Positions 44,546 to 53,474 are shown, counted from the first letter of the stretch. The stretch is DNA of 64,000 nucleotides from DASVTR01 sp036387475 (GCA_036387475.1 DASVTR010000024.1:62001-126000); one strand, 5' to 3'. A program made the numbers and translations. The notes: generated by a model from the sequence alone, not told the origin.

Positions 44546-45706
44546 CTAAGAAACTCTCTGTAGAGCGACTCGGAGTGCTGTGCGCAAGGTGCGCGCCGTT
44601 ATTTCCCGCCCATCAACTATCCGGGCGCGTCCCAAACGTTCAAGCAGAACCCATTTGATCGCGCCTCCGACGCTCTTTTTATCAGCAGTGAGGGCGCTGA
44701 TGATTCGTTTGGGATCGAGGTCATCGGCGCGCGGCAGCCGCCCGCAAGAGCCGACGGCCTCACGGAGCAATTCTAACTCCGAACCATCAAGTAAGCCTAG
44801 CTTTTTTGATAATTCGCCCGCCACCAGCATTCCGTAGCCGACCGCCTCGCCGTGACGAAAGCGGCGATACCCGGTGACAGATTCAAGCGCGTGTCCTGTG
44901 GTATGTCCGAAGTTCAGGATGCGGCGCGAGCGATGATCGCTGCGGCTGACATCTTCGCGTTCATCACCGGCAACGATTGAGGCTTTGAAAGCAACCTGTG
45001 CGGCGATGAGTTGGGCCAACTGTGGTGCGCGCGAGGCTGTAATGTTTAACGATTCGTTCCTGAGAAAGTTAAACGTCCTGTCGAACAGCCTGCGATCTCC
45101 CGCCGCACCTTGCTTGACCGCTTCGCACCAACCGGCGGTCAACTCGCGCGGCGGTAAGGTTTGCAGCGTTTCGGTATCGACAATGACGAGGCGCGGCTGG
45201 TGAAAAACGCCGATTGTGTTCTTGCCCGCGCTCGTATTGACGGCCACTTTGCCGCCGACGGAAGCGTCTATCTGCGCGAGCAGGGTCGTAGGGACTTGTA
45301 TAAACGCCAGCCCGCGCAAATGGAGGGCTGCCGCGAGTCCGGCGAGGTCGCCGACAACGCCGCCGCCGAGAGCGACGACCGCATCGCTTCTTTCCAGGCG
45401 AGCGCGAGACAGAGCGGCGAGAGTGTGTTCAAGTGTCCGTAGAGATTTGTAGCGCTCGCCGTCGCCAATCAATAAGTGTTCAACCTGAAAGCTCGCACGG
45501 CGTAAGCTTGCGACGGTACGCGCTCCGTAGAGATTAAAAACTTTTCGATTAGAGACAATCAGGATTCGGCGCGCATGCGGCGTTAACGCTTGTCGTGCTT
45601 CGTCGCCTATTTCGGCCAGCATCCCAGCGCCGATGCGGACGCTATACTCCTGCCGCTCGGATTTCAAGCGCACGCGCACATGCTCTACGGCGGACATTTC
45701 CCTCAC
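44546..45706 (-). CDS. aroB: 3-dehydroquinate synthase
   Basis: Second step of the shikimate pathway: NAD+- and metal-dependent conversion of DAHP to 3-dehydroquinate. The body has GGGVVGDLAGLAAALHLRG and the glycine/lysine stretch VGGKVAVNTSAGKNTIG. Metal ligands are the glutamate in LTAGWCEAVKQG and the histidines in NFGHTTGHALE and RHGEAVGYGM. Length is 386 residues. The first start is GTG 45706, which overlaps the TGA of the upstream peptidase gene; an ATG at 45697 is the alternative. The overlap indicates co-translation with the peptidase. Confidence 0.96.
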   Translation of the reverse strand: MREMSAVEHVRVRLKSERQEYSVRIGAGMLAEIGDEARQALTPHARRILIVSNRKVFNLYGARTVASLRRASFQVEHLLIGDGERYKSLRTLEHTLAALSRARLERSDAVVALGGGVVGDLAGLAAALHLRGLAFIQVPTTLLAQIDASVGGKVAVNTSAGKNTIGVFHQPRLVIVDTETLQTLPPRELTAGWCEAVKQGAAGDRRLFDRTFNFLRNESLNITASRAPQLAQLIAAQVAFKASIVAGDEREDVSRSDHRSRRILNFGHTTGHALESVTGYRRFRHGEAVGYGMLVAGELSKKLGLLDGSELELLREAVGSCGRLPRADDLDPKRIISALTADKKSVGGAIKWVLLERLGRARIVDGREITARTLRTALRVALQRVS

Positions 45707-47226
45707 TCTTCCGACATGGCCGCAATCAGCGTATCGGCCAGCAGGTCAAAGCTGATTTCGTTGAAGCCTATCAATTGGGCCAACTCTTCGACAGTATAAC
45801 GCGAGGAAGTGTTCCAGAGGTCAATCAACTCGTCGCCAGCCTTGCGAGTGGCCCACCAGCGCCGCCCGTGGCGCGTCAGCAAGTGCTCGCGCAGGCCCGC
45901 TTCAAAGGCCCACGCGCGCAGGTAGGCCGCAACGTAAAACTCATCGTCAACGTCCATCAGGTAGAGCACCTGATCGCGTTGAAAGCCAGTCGCTTCGGCT
46001 TGCAGTGTGCTGTAAGTCGCGGCCAGATGCTGGGAACGCACCTGCGGAGCGTCGTGCAGCGCAATCTCGTATTTCAACTTTACGCAGAAGCGGCGCACGG
46101 TGTAGGTCGTTCGCAAGGCCAGAGCGCGCACTGCTTCGCTCGTCTGTTCCGCACTCAGGTTGCTCCTGTACTCCCTGAGCCAGAGGCTATCGAGAAAGAG
46201 ATGCTGGAAAAGGAAAGCGTAGGCTTCGGTCGTCGCGTAATCGGGCGCGTAGATGAATTCGGGATAGTGCGCGGCCAGTTCACGCGAAGACCAGCCCAAG
46301 TGCTGCGCGTGCCCGGCTTCGTGAAAGAGTGTGCGGTAATCGTAAGCGCCGCCGATGGGAGACAGCAGAAGCCGCACGTCGTCCGGCGGTTTGACGCGCA
46401 GACAGGCGGCACGCGGATTTTTGAAAGGGCGCGCCTCGTCGTCAATCATAATGTTTCGCTGCTGCTCGACGCGAATCCCTATGCCCTTCATCGCTTCGCT
46501 ATAGGTCGGAAGCGACTCGCCAGCGGGAAAGAGCGCGTCGAGCCGGGCCATCCGCTCGAAGAAGAAATAATCGGCGTGTTGGAGGTCGTCGAAGGCGACG
46601 CCCGGCATGTCGCGCGCAGCGTCTCGCGCCAGCGCAGACATGTAAGGTCTTTCGGTACGTTGAAGGAATCGCTCTGTAGTAGCGGCGAGTTGCTCGTAGT
46701 TTGTGCCGCTCGTCTCCGTACAAAGTTGACGATAAGAGGAAAAGCCGAGGGCACGCGCAGATTCGTGAAACGATTCTATGCGCGCGGCGCGAAGGTCGTT
46801 GCAAGCCGAAAGCGCGTCGAGCCAGCGCGCGGTCAATTCACGGCGCTCGGCGGGCTGAGGCTCGTTGGCAATTTTCGCCGGAGCGTTATAGGCCGGAAGG
46901 CTTTCGCCTTTCCATTCAATTCTGGCAGAGGATTCGTAGAGAGCACGCTCGAAAGTTAAATCTTTGGCCTGCGCCTGCAAGTAGCCGTAGCGCGCCGCTC
47001 CGATGAGCGCACGCAGGGAAGCGCGCTCTGTTTCCCTGTGCTCCGGCGTTTCAGCCAGTTCGCGCCCTAAATCATCTATCGCGTCGCGCGTGAACAAATC
47101 ACCATAGCGATCATAGACGGATTCGATTCGCAGTTCACGCTCGAATCCGGCGCGATGCTGGTAGTGGGCCAGTTCAATGGCGGAATTATAAGCCGCGAAA
47201 TCACGGCGATAATCTTCAATCTTCAT
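45703..47226 (-). CDS. M3-like zinc metallopeptidase
   Basis: A 507-residue, mostly helical peptidase like the oligopeptidase M3 group. The zinc site is HEAGH at 302-306 in TLFHEAGHAQHLGW, with the distal glutamate in YATTEAYAFLFQHLFLD. The segment LRVKPPDDVRLLLSPIGGAY in front of the motif fits the family. No signal peptide, so it should be cytosolic. Start ATG 47226. It overlaps aroB by 4 bases in a GTGA arrangement. A long open frame on the other strand inside this gene has no ribosome site and is only a mirror of the codon pattern. Confidence 0.88.
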   Translation of the reverse strand: MKIEDYRRDFAAYNSAIELAHYQHRAGFERELRIESVYDRYGDLFTRDAIDDLGRELAETPEHRETERASLRALIGAARYGYLQAQAKDLTFERALYESSARIEWKGESLPAYNAPAKIANEPQPAERRELTARWLDALSACNDLRAARIESFHESARALGFSSYRQLCTETSGTNYEQLAATTERFLQRTERPYMSALARDAARDMPGVAFDDLQHADYFFFERMARLDALFPAGESLPTYSEAMKGIGIRVEQQRNIMIDDEARPFKNPRAACLRVKPPDDVRLLLSPIGGAYDYRTLFHEAGHAQHLGWSSRELAAHYPEFIYAPDYATTEAYAFLFQHLFLDSLWLREYRSNLSAEQTSEAVRALALRTTYTVRRFCVKLKYEIALHDAPQVRSQHLAATYSTLQAEATGFQRDQVLYLMDVDDEFYVAAYLRAWAFEAGLREHLLTRHGRRWWATRKAGDELIDLWNTSSRYTVEELAQLIGFNEISFDLLADTLIAAMSEE

Positions 47227-47354
47227 CGGTGAGGCTCTTAGCTTTTCACAATCTTAAAACAGACTTATTGCCGGATTAAGCGACGGGAAAACGCCACGGA
47301 TTGTATCACGATGAAGGATAAAAGAAAGCAGCGAGTGCGGCAGGTGTGAGGCTC

Positions 47355-47400
47355 AAAAAGCGAACAGGCGCGGCAACGTGGGAGTGTGCCGCGCCCGTTC
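47355..47400 (-). terminator. Rho-independent terminator of the candidate small RNA
   Basis: On the minus strand GAACGGGCGCGGCA pairs with TGCCGCGCCTGTTC (14 bp, one G-U), 11-nt loop, followed by GC then TTTTT. A stem this long and GC-rich with a T-run is strong evidence for a transcript end. Confidence 0.8.
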
Positions 47401-47468
47401 ATAGTCGTGGTTACTGTCCTCACCCCAGCAACCACTTGAGACGGAGGATCCACCAACCGTCTCTCTTG
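47355..47468 (-). ncRNA. Candidate small structured RNA
   Basis: A roughly 114-nt transcript predicted from a good promoter and a strong terminator in a 431-base gap without a supported protein gene. Stem 1: GAGACGG/CCGTCTC (47457-47463 with 47438-47444). Stem 2: GTGGTTGCTG/CAGTAACCAC (47426-47435 with 47407-47416, one G-U), loop GGGTGAGGA. Stem 3 is the terminator. Loops hold GGA motifs (GTGGAT, GAGGA), as in Csr/Rsm-sponging RNAs, and loops 1 and 2 could pair through TCCT/AGGA. It does not match 6S, SRP, tmRNA or RNase P as I know them. Between glmM and the M3 peptidase, same strand. Confidence 0.6.
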
Positions 47469-47474
47469 CCCCGC

Positions 47475-47504
47475 AATATACACCGCAATGCCCATGCCAT
47501 GCAA
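47475..47504 (-). promoter_or_regulatory. Sigma-70 promoter of the candidate small RNA
   Basis: On the minus strand: -35 TTGCAT (47504-47499), 18-nt spacer, -10 TATATT (47480-47475, 5 of 6 matches). It puts the transcription start near 47468, just before stem 1 of the RNA. Confidence 0.55.
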
Positions 47505-47657
47505 GCACGAAGTGTTGCATTTTGATGGCGTCACCTTTTTCCACAGATTTTACCGCTTTTGACCGCGAAGCGAGCCTTCTAGCGCCCGCCAGCGCCGCTT
47601 GACCGTGTAAATTTTACGTCCGCCACCGAGTATAATTTTCCCGGCGCGCTTACGGCT

Positions 47658-49046
47658 TCAGGCTGCGCCGAGGGCATCCCTGATGACGCCAGCTAACGAG
47701 TTAGCCAGATGCTCTATCACGTCTTGACGCTCGCCCTCGATCATCACGCGCGCCAGCGGCTCCGTGCCCGAATAACGCAGCAGCAATCGTCCTCCATCGC
47801 CCAGTTGCTCTTTTGTTTCCTGCGCGGCGCGCGCAATCTCCGAAACCTCCTCAAAGGGGCGCTTTTCATGCACGCGCACGTTGACGAGCACCTGCGGGTA
47901 ACGCTTGAAGCCTGCCGTTAAGGCGTGAAGCGGCAGGCCACTTTCGCGCATCGCACGCAACAGGCAGAGCGTCGTCATCATTCCATCACCGGCGAGGCTC
48001 AGGCGAGGAAAGATGAGGTGACCGGATTGCTCACCGCCGAGGCTCGCATTGGTTCGCAGCAGTTCTTCAAGCACGTACTTGTCGCCAACGTCCGTGCGCG
48101 CCAGTTGCCAGCCCCTCTCACGCAAAGCGATTTCCAATCCGATGTTGCTCATCACGGTGGCGACGACCAAATGATTGTTCAACTCACCACGCGCGGCGAG
48201 CGTTTGCGCCATCGCCCACAGCGTCGCATCACCGTCAACAAACTCCCCCCGTGCATCAACGAAGAGCGCGCGGTCAGCGTCGCCGTCGAAGGCAACGCCG
48301 AGACTAGCTCGTTCGGCTAAGGCAGTCCGGCGCAAGCCTTCGATATGCAGCGAGCCACAATCAAGATTGATGTTGCGGCCATCGGGCGCGTCGTTGATGG
48401 CAATGACCTCTGCTCCGAGCCTGCGAAAGAGAGCGGGAGAGAGATGCGAGCTTGCACCGTTGGCGCAGTCCAGAATGAGGCGTAGCCCTTCGAGCCGAAG
48501 ACCGTAGGCAATCTCTTCTGCTAGATAATCCAGATAACGCTCTCTGAGGGCTGCGGCGGCGGGCGAGTCAATGACGACGGCTTCGCTCTTGAGGGTCTCT
48601 GCCAGTTCATCTTCTGCCGTGCGTTGTTCTTGTGCGACGTTAATGTCGGCTTCAATCAAGCGCTCTGTAGCATCGTCGAGCTTGCGTCCCGAAGGAGCGA
48701 AAATCTTGATGCCGTTATCCTGATAGGGATTGTGTGAGGCGCTGATGACGACGCCCGCGTCGGCTGGCAGGGTGCGCGCCAGATAGGCGACGCCCGGAGT
48801 GGTAATCACGCCCGCTGATTCTACTTGCGCGCCCGCTTCCGCCGCTCCGATTGTGAGCGCCGCTTCAATCCAATTGCCGGACTCACGCGTGTCGCGGCCA
48901 ACGACGATGCGCGGAGCGCGCCCGTCTTCGGAGCGTGCGGCGAGATGACGCGCCAGCGAGCGGCCCGTCACACGAACCGTTGCAGTGTCGAGCGGAAAGC
49001 GCCCGGCTAGCCCGCGCATTCCGTCCGTGCCGAAAAGTCTCTTCAT
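47658..49046 (-). CDS. glmM: Phosphoglucosamine mutase
   Basis: Converts glucosamine-6-phosphate to glucosamine-1-phosphate for peptidoglycan and lipopolysaccharide precursors. ATG 49046 begins MKRLFGTDGMRG, the family N-terminus; the open frame upstream only translates repeat element E11. The catalytic phosphoserine is in VVISASHNPYQDNGIK, the metal loop is AFDGDADRALFVD, and the sugar/phosphate loop reads RYSGTEPLARVMIEG. Length is 462 residues. It is the last of a cdaA-cdaR-glmM run. This order is conserved in Firmicutes, where GlmM can bind and restrain CdaA. Confidence 0.96.
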   Translation of the reverse strand: MKRLFGTDGMRGLAGRFPLDTATVRVTGRSLARHLAARSEDGRAPRIVVGRDTRESGNWIEAALTIGAAEAGAQVESAGVITTPGVAYLARTLPADAGVVISASHNPYQDNGIKIFAPSGRKLDDATERLIEADINVAQEQRTAEDELAETLKSEAVVIDSPAAAALRERYLDYLAEEIAYGLRLEGLRLILDCANGASSHLSPALFRRLGAEVIAINDAPDGRNINLDCGSLHIEGLRRTALAERASLGVAFDGDADRALFVDARGEFVDGDATLWAMAQTLAARGELNNHLVVATVMSNIGLEIALRERGWQLARTDVGDKYVLEELLRTNASLGGEQSGHLIFPRLSLAGDGMMTTLCLLRAMRESGLPLHALTAGFKRYPQVLVNVRVHEKRPFEEVSEIARAAQETKEQLGDGGRLLLRYSGTEPLARVMIEGERQDVIEHLANSLAGVIRDALGAA

Positions 49047-49135
49047 GGGTTTCAAGTTTAAGGTTTCAGGTTTGAAGTTCAAGGTTTGAGGTTCTCCGTT
49101 TTGACTTAAAACCTGCAACCTGCAACTTGAAACTC
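49047..49135. repeat. Heptad palindromic element E11
   Basis: Left arm 49047-49093 shows a clear 7-nt period (CAAGTTT, AAGGTTT, CAGGTTT, GAAGTTC, AAGGTTT). Right arm 49103-49135 has TAAAACCTGCAACCTGCAAC words. It lies directly upstream of the glmM start, between it and cdaR. Confidence 0.85.
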
Positions 49136-50114
49136 ATCTAATAATCGTAAAGCCCGACGGGGTAATGGAACGCAACTCGAATTGATTTTCCAGACCGGGC
49201 GGTAAAACCACGCGTGGAGTGATAGCGCCGTCCTGTCCGACATCGAGGATGATTTGAATATCCGCCGCGCGCAGTTGCTCAAGGGCGGAACGCGCCCCGT
49301 AGAGCACGACGGTCGCGATTTCAGGCCGTGCCTGCGCACCCGTGCTTTCGCGCACTGTAACGCCCTCGAAGCTTTTTTCGATGCGCCGCTCTCCGATTTC
49401 AAACGTTACTTGGACGACCGTATCAATCAGGTCAATCTTTTTATCGAGCGCGTCGGTGTTGATGCCCGCCTGCTGGACTGTAAAGCTCTCTCGATGCTCG
49501 GCGAGCGAGATGGTTTCGGTTGACAATTTTTGGAGCGCCCCGACGCGAGCGGCAGGCCCACGCACTCTTACCTTAGCCGGAATAATCTTGACCTCACGCA
49601 GTTCGTAGCCTTCTGGAAGACTGCCCTCCCGACGCGCCTCGACCTCGACTTCGCGCTCGATACGCTGTTCTATCTTGAGCGGCATCGCGTTTGGCTCAAT
49701 GCCCTCGACGCGGACGCCGTCCGGCAGTCCGCCGAGCGTCAAACGCTCAGGCGTCAGTTGCACCGTGTGCTCGCCGGGCTTAAAGCCGCTGATGTCAACA
49801 TAGGCGACCAGGTCACGCGCGTCTATGCGTTCCAGCACGCTCTTATTTCCCGTCAGGGTCACTTCCACTTCGGTGCGCGGGTCGTTGCTAATCTCCATGT
49901 CGTTTGGCAGATGAAAGTTGAGATGGACACCGCGCAGGTGAATGGTCGTCGGCGTACGCTGGCCCGTCACCGCGTACCAGAGCACCAAGGTGATCGCCAG
50001 CGCCAGCAGCTTGAGGCCCAAATCTTCAACGAAGATTTCGCGCAGCCAACGCCCAATCAACCCGCGCTGCGGACGCGGGCGATGGCTGATGTCTTCCGGC
50101 TCGGTAAAAGGCAT
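49134..50114 (-). CDS. cdaR: YbbR-domain protein CdaR
   Basis: A 326-residue regulator of the diadenylate cyclase CdaA. One N-terminal membrane segment (about 33-50, LKLLALAITLVLWYAVTG) is followed by YbbR repeats outside the membrane: about 55-130 (VHLNFHLPNDMEISNDP to VDISGFKPGEHTVQL), 150-225 and 235-320 (VTFEIGERRIEKSFEGVTV). ATG 50114 is taken because the TTG two codons before lacks support. No good ribosome site is visible, and repeat element E12 is just upstream. It lies between cdaA and glmM. Confidence 0.9.
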   Translation of the reverse strand: MPFTEPEDISHRPRPQRGLIGRWLREIFVEDLGLKLLALAITLVLWYAVTGQRTPTTIHLRGVHLNFHLPNDMEISNDPRTEVEVTLTGNKSVLERIDARDLVAYVDISGFKPGEHTVQLTPERLTLGGLPDGVRVEGIEPNAMPLKIEQRIEREVEVEARREGSLPEGYELREVKIIPAKVRVRGPAARVGALQKLSTETISLAEHRESFTVQQAGINTDALDKKIDLIDTVVQVTFEIGERRIEKSFEGVTVRESTGAQARPEIATVVLYGARSALEQLRAADIQIILDVGQDGAITPRVVLPPGLENQFELRSITPSGFTIIR

Positions 50115-50123
50115 AAGCAAGAG

Positions 50124-50230
50124 CAGAAGTCAGAATCCAGAATTCAGGAGTCAGAAGAAAATAAAATCATAAAGAAGCGGGTTTCCGCTTTATATTCTGG
50201 ATTCTGAATTCTGACTCCTGAATTCTGTTT
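50124..50230. repeat. Heptad palindromic element E12
   Basis: Left arm 50124-50160 repeats AGTCAGA, ATCCAGA, ATTCAGG, AGTCAGA. Right arm 50194-50230 has TTCTGGATTCTGAATTCTGA and on. Same word family as E2 and E19. It separates cdaA from cdaR. Confidence 0.88.
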
Positions 50231-51091
50231 TCAGGTCGAGATTGCTTCTTCGGTTTCGGTGTCGGTCGCGTCCAGCCGCTTTTCTTTCTCGCGGCGTGAC
50301 GTAGCGTTGTTGACTTCAAGCGCCTGGAAGATGGAAGCGCGCAGTTTCGTCGCGTCCAAGCCTCGCCATATCTGTCCGCCCTGCACGAAGGAGATGAGGC
50401 CCGTCTCTTCGGAGATGACGACCGCCACGGCGTCCGTGTCTTCCGTGATGCCGATGGCGGCGCGATGCCGCGTTCCCAGGTCTTTCGAGAGACGCGGGTT
50501 TAGGGTCAGCGGCAGAAAGCAGGCGGCGGCAGCCACGCGATGACGCCGAACAACGACCGCGCCGTCGTGCAAGGGCGTCGCCGGATTAAAAATCGTGACG
50601 AGCAGATCGTAGCCCAGTTCGGCATCGAGCTTGACGCCGCCGTCAACGACGTTCTTCAGGCTGAGGCTGCGCTCGATGACGATGAGCGCGCCCGTCTTGG
50701 TCGAAGCGAGCGTCGTTGCGGCCAGCACGATTTCGTCGTAAACGCCTTCGCCGAATTGCCCGCGATGCCTGCGCGTAAACGGCATGCGTACGCGATTGCC
50801 AAACGAGATGAGCATTTGCCTGATTTCGGATTGAAAGAGCACGATGACGGCGATGCCGATGTAGAGCGGAACGCCGCGCAGGATAAACTCCAGCGTCGCC
50901 AAATCCTGATTAACTGCAAACCAATAGAGCAAAGCGAAGGCCGCGATACCGGCGGCCATCGGCGCGGCGCGCGTACCCCTGACCAGCTTCAATACCGCAT
51001 ACACAATTAGAAAGACCAGCGCGAGGTCTGCGATATTGCGCAACTCGCTCAGCCTTGCCAGTGTCTCTCTGTATGGCAGTATCAATAGCAT
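50231..51091 (-). CDS. cdaA: Diadenylate cyclase CdaA
   Basis: Makes the second messenger c-di-AMP from two ATP. A 286-residue protein with three membrane segments (about 21-38, 45-60, 73-86) and a DAC domain. The DAC signature is intact: DGA at 176-178 in PLHDGAVVVRRHRVAAA and GTRHRAAIG from 206. Start ATG 51091. The C-terminal tail is charged and Glu/Thr rich. It is the first gene of cdaA-cdaR-glmM. Repeat elements lie on both sides, so transcription through the unit passes two hairpins. Confidence 0.95.
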   Translation of the reverse strand: MLLILPYRETLARLSELRNIADLALVFLIVYAVLKLVRGTRAAPMAAGIAAFALLYWFAVNQDLATLEFILRGVPLYIGIAVIVLFQSEIRQMLISFGNRVRMPFTRRHRGQFGEGVYDEIVLAATTLASTKTGALIVIERSLSLKNVVDGGVKLDAELGYDLLVTIFNPATPLHDGAVVVRRHRVAAAACFLPLTLNPRLSKDLGTRHRAAIGITEDTDAVAVVISEETGLISFVQGGQIWRGLDATKLRASIFQALEVNNATSRREKEKRLDATDTETEEAIST

Positions 51092-51212
51092 TTTGGATTT
51101 TAGATTTTGGATTTTAGATTGGCGTGCTGCTAGCAGCCTTGCCGCCGGATTTTGAAAAGCTCAGCTTTCGTTCCTCGCCTAATCCAAAATCCAAAATCTA
51201 AAATCCGAAATC
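51092..51212. repeat. Heptad palindromic element E13
   Basis: Left arm 51092-51120 is TTTTGGA, TTTTAGA, TTTTGGA, TTTTAGA. Right arm 51180-51212 has AATCCAAAATCCAAAATCTA and on. The loop of about 60 nt holds a smaller GC-rich hairpin (GCTGCTAGCAGC). It lies upstream of the cdaA start. Confidence 0.9.
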
Positions 51213-51216
51213 GCTT

Positions 51217-52164
51217 TCACCCGATGTGTTCGGGAATCGGCTCTTTTTGCCTTCTCTCACTCTCCGGCGCGGCTTCTAAAAAGATGTTGCAGACTTTCGG
51301 TTCCGCGCGCTTGATTAAGTCTTCGACTTCGCCAATGGTGCGTTCGATCTCGTCGGTCGTCAGGCGATTGCGCAGGTTGATGTGCGCGTTGATGAGAATT
51401 TGTTTGGGAGCCATGTGCATCGTCAGCAACTCGATAATCTCGACGACGTTTTTGTGTTCGAGGATGGCGCGACGAATACGATCAATAGACTTCGGCGTGG
51501 CCGCTTCGCCGAGCAGCAGGCCGCGCGCCGAACGCGCCAACACAAATGCGACTATCGCCAGCACCACGCCAATCGTCATCGAAGCCACGCCGTCCCAGTA
51601 TGCCCCGCCTCTTGGCCCAACTTGATGCTCGGTCAGGTAGAGGCCGATACCTGCGATGACGATGCCGAGCAGCGCCGCCGAATCTTCAAAGATGACGGTC
51701 TTGGCGGTCGGGTCTTTCGACTCGCGCAGGTATTCCTTGAAACTCAATCCTTCGTGATGCGCTTCCCTGACTTCCTGCCAGATGGCTAGAGCGATAGAAC
51801 CTGCTTCGAGCACAAAGGAGATGCCGAGCACGATGTAGGCCCAGTTTAAATGTTCGGGCTGGTGCGGGTGCGTCAGCTTTTCGTAGCCTTCGTAGAGAGC
51901 GTAGGTCGCACCGACGCCGAAAATAAAAATCGCCGCGATGAAAGACCAGAAAAAACGCTCTTTGCCGTAGCCAAACGGATGCTTTTCCGAAGCCGGGCGC
52001 ATGTAAAAGCGCAGACCGAGCAATAGGAAAACCTGATTGGTCGTGTCGGCCAGCGAGTGTAAAGCTTCGGCCTGCATGCCTGACGAGCCGGTATGCCCGG
52101 CGGCCCAAAACTTCATAATTGTAATCAGCCCGTTGGCGACGAGAGCGCCGAGCACTGCCCACAT
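51217..52164 (-). CDS. Cation diffusion facilitator family transporter
   Basis: A 315-residue inner-membrane metal/proton antiporter. The first transmembrane pair has EALHSLADTTNQVFLLLGLR with the metal-binding H-x-x-x-D pattern. Hydrophobic segments at about 5-20, 38-55, 75-95, 108-130, 160-180 and 190-210. The second site is FEDSAALLGIVIAGIGLYLT, with the E/D-D pair. The C-terminal cytosolic domain (about 225-300) is ferredoxin-like. Start ATG 52164. Probably exports zinc, iron or manganese; the ion is not fixed by sequence. No regulator is adjacent. Confidence 0.93.
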   Translation of the reverse strand: MWAVLGALVANGLITIMKFWAAGHTGSSGMQAEALHSLADTTNQVFLLLGLRFYMRPASEKHPFGYGKERFFWSFIAAIFIFGVGATYALYEGYEKLTHPHQPEHLNWAYIVLGISFVLEAGSIALAIWQEVREAHHEGLSFKEYLRESKDPTAKTVIFEDSAALLGIVIAGIGLYLTEHQVGPRGGAYWDGVASMTIGVVLAIVAFVLARSARGLLLGEAATPKSIDRIRRAILEHKNVVEIIELLTMHMAPKQILINAHINLRNRLTTDEIERTIGEVEDLIKRAEPKVCNIFLEAAPESERRQKEPIPEHIG

Positions 52165-52227
52165 CTACACGTTCCCCCAGCTATATGAACTGATTGCTCC
52201 GCATGGATTATGAGGGAAAAAATCAGA

Positions 52228-52358
52228 GAAGGCAAAGTGAAAGTAAAAAGGCAAAAAGTAAAAGGTAAAAGGGAGGGGAAACCACTTTTAATAACAGATG
52301 ATTTCAGCCTCCCTTTTATCTTTTGCCGTCTTTTTGCTTTTTACCTTTTTTCTTTTGT
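52228..52358. repeat. Heptad palindromic element E14
   Basis: Left arm 52228-52274 (AGTGAAAGTAAAAAGGCAAA, then AAGTAAAAGGTAAAAGG). Right arm 52308-52358 (CCTCCCTTTTATCTTTTGCC and on). The loop resembles that of E8. The right arm encodes the last residues (KTKEKR) of the M50 protease. Confidence 0.85.
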
Positions 52359-53474
52359 CTTCCTGAGTTGCCCGCGTTGGAGAAAGCCGACGAGTTCGCC
52401 CGTGCCGTCAACGACCGCTAGAGAGCCGACGCCGTTGCGTTGCATGATTTCGTTGGCGCGTGCCAGCGCCGTCGAAGGGTCGACGAAGAGTTGCGGGGCG
52501 ACGGGGCGCATCACGTCGCGTGCGCGTACCTGCCGCCAGCGCTCGCGTGGCAGTGCCTTCAAATCTTCCAGCGACAGGATGCCGTGCAGGCGCTTATCAA
52601 GCGCGACCGGAAAACTCGTCTGGCGATAGCGCGGCAAAATCGCGTCGATGAAATGGCTGACCAGCACGTCCGGCTCAATCGAGATGGGAACGGACATCGC
52701 CTCGCCGACGGTCGCGTGCTTCAGCCCGCGCGATTCTTCGACGACGCCGACCGCCGCGTCCAGCAGAAACATCCCGACCAGCACAGACCACAGGCCCATA
52801 AACGGGTCACGCGGGACATAGATGCCGAAGATGCCGAAGACGCCAAAGACAATCAGCGTCCAGGCGATAACCTGCCCGCAGATGCCTGCGATGCGCGTCG
52901 CCTCTGCGATGTCGCCGCTTCTGCGCCAGAGGGCCGCGCGCAGAACGCGCCCGCCGTCGAGCGGGTAGCCCGGAAAAAGATTGAAGACGGCAAGGAGCAG
53001 ATTGCTGAAGCCGATAAATAGAAAGATGGCACGCGTCACTTTATAATCGCCCAATTGGGCGATATACATTGCGCCAAAAGAGAAGAGCGCGAAGAGCAAG
53101 CTGGCCGCCGGTCCGGCCACCGCAATCCGAAATTCCGCACGCGGGCTGTCCGGCTCAGAGCGCAGTCGCGCCAGTCCGCCAAACGGGTGCAGCACGATTT
53201 CTTCTATCTCTATGCCCTCGCCACGCGCGGCCAGAGCATGTGAAAGTTCATGGCCGAAGACGGAGAGGAAGAGAGCGAGGGTCGTCAACACGCTGAGAAT
53301 CAAAGCCAGCGCCAAAGTCATTCGCGGCAGGCGCATCATCCCACTCTGAAACTGCGCCGCAATCAGCCAAACGCTCAGACCGAAGACGAAAAACCAGCGA
53401 TAATCAATCCGCACCGGTATCCCGTAGACGCGTGCGACCTGAATTTGCCGATGAAAAAACTCGCTGATTTTCAT
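52341..53474 (-). CDS. Site-2 protease family (M50) with CBS domains
   Basis: A 377-residue intramembrane metalloprotease. The zinc site is FGHELSHALAARGEG near residue 75, with the second ligand motif in NLFPGYPLDGGRVLRAAL. Membrane segments lie at about 28-46, 50-72, 105-125, 135-160 and 190-225. Two CBS domains (about 245-370) end the protein: VSHFIDAILPRYRQTSFPVA and ARANEIMQRNGVGSLAVVDG. CBS domains in this family bind adenine nucleotides, so energy-linked control is likely. Start ATG 53474. The C-terminal residues come from repeat element E14. Confidence 0.92.
   Translation of the reverse strand: MKISEFFHRQIQVARVYGIPVRIDYRWFFVFGLSVWLIAAQFQSGMMRLPRMTLALALILSVLTTLALFLSVFGHELSHALAARGEGIEIEEIVLHPFGGLARLRSEPDSPRAEFRIAVAGPAASLLFALFSFGAMYIAQLGDYKVTRAIFLFIGFSNLLLAVFNLFPGYPLDGGRVLRAALWRRSGDIAEATRIAGICGQVIAWTLIVFGVFGIFGIYVPRDPFMGLWSVLVGMFLLDAAVGVVEESRGLKHATVGEAMSVPISIEPDVLVSHFIDAILPRYRQTSFPVALDKRLHGILSLEDLKALPRERWRQVRARDVMRPVAPQLFVDPSTALARANEIMQRNGVGSLAVVDGTGELVGFLQRGQLRKTKEKR

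Noticed and set aside
45595..46959. 454-codon open frame on the plus strand
   Set aside because: It is antisense to the M3-like peptidase, starts without a ribosome site, and is Arg/Val-rich as expected of an antisense frame in GC-rich DNA.
47265..47534. Two minus-strand open frames in the glmM upstream gap
   Set aside because: They run through the stems and terminator of the candidate small RNA and lack ribosome sites.
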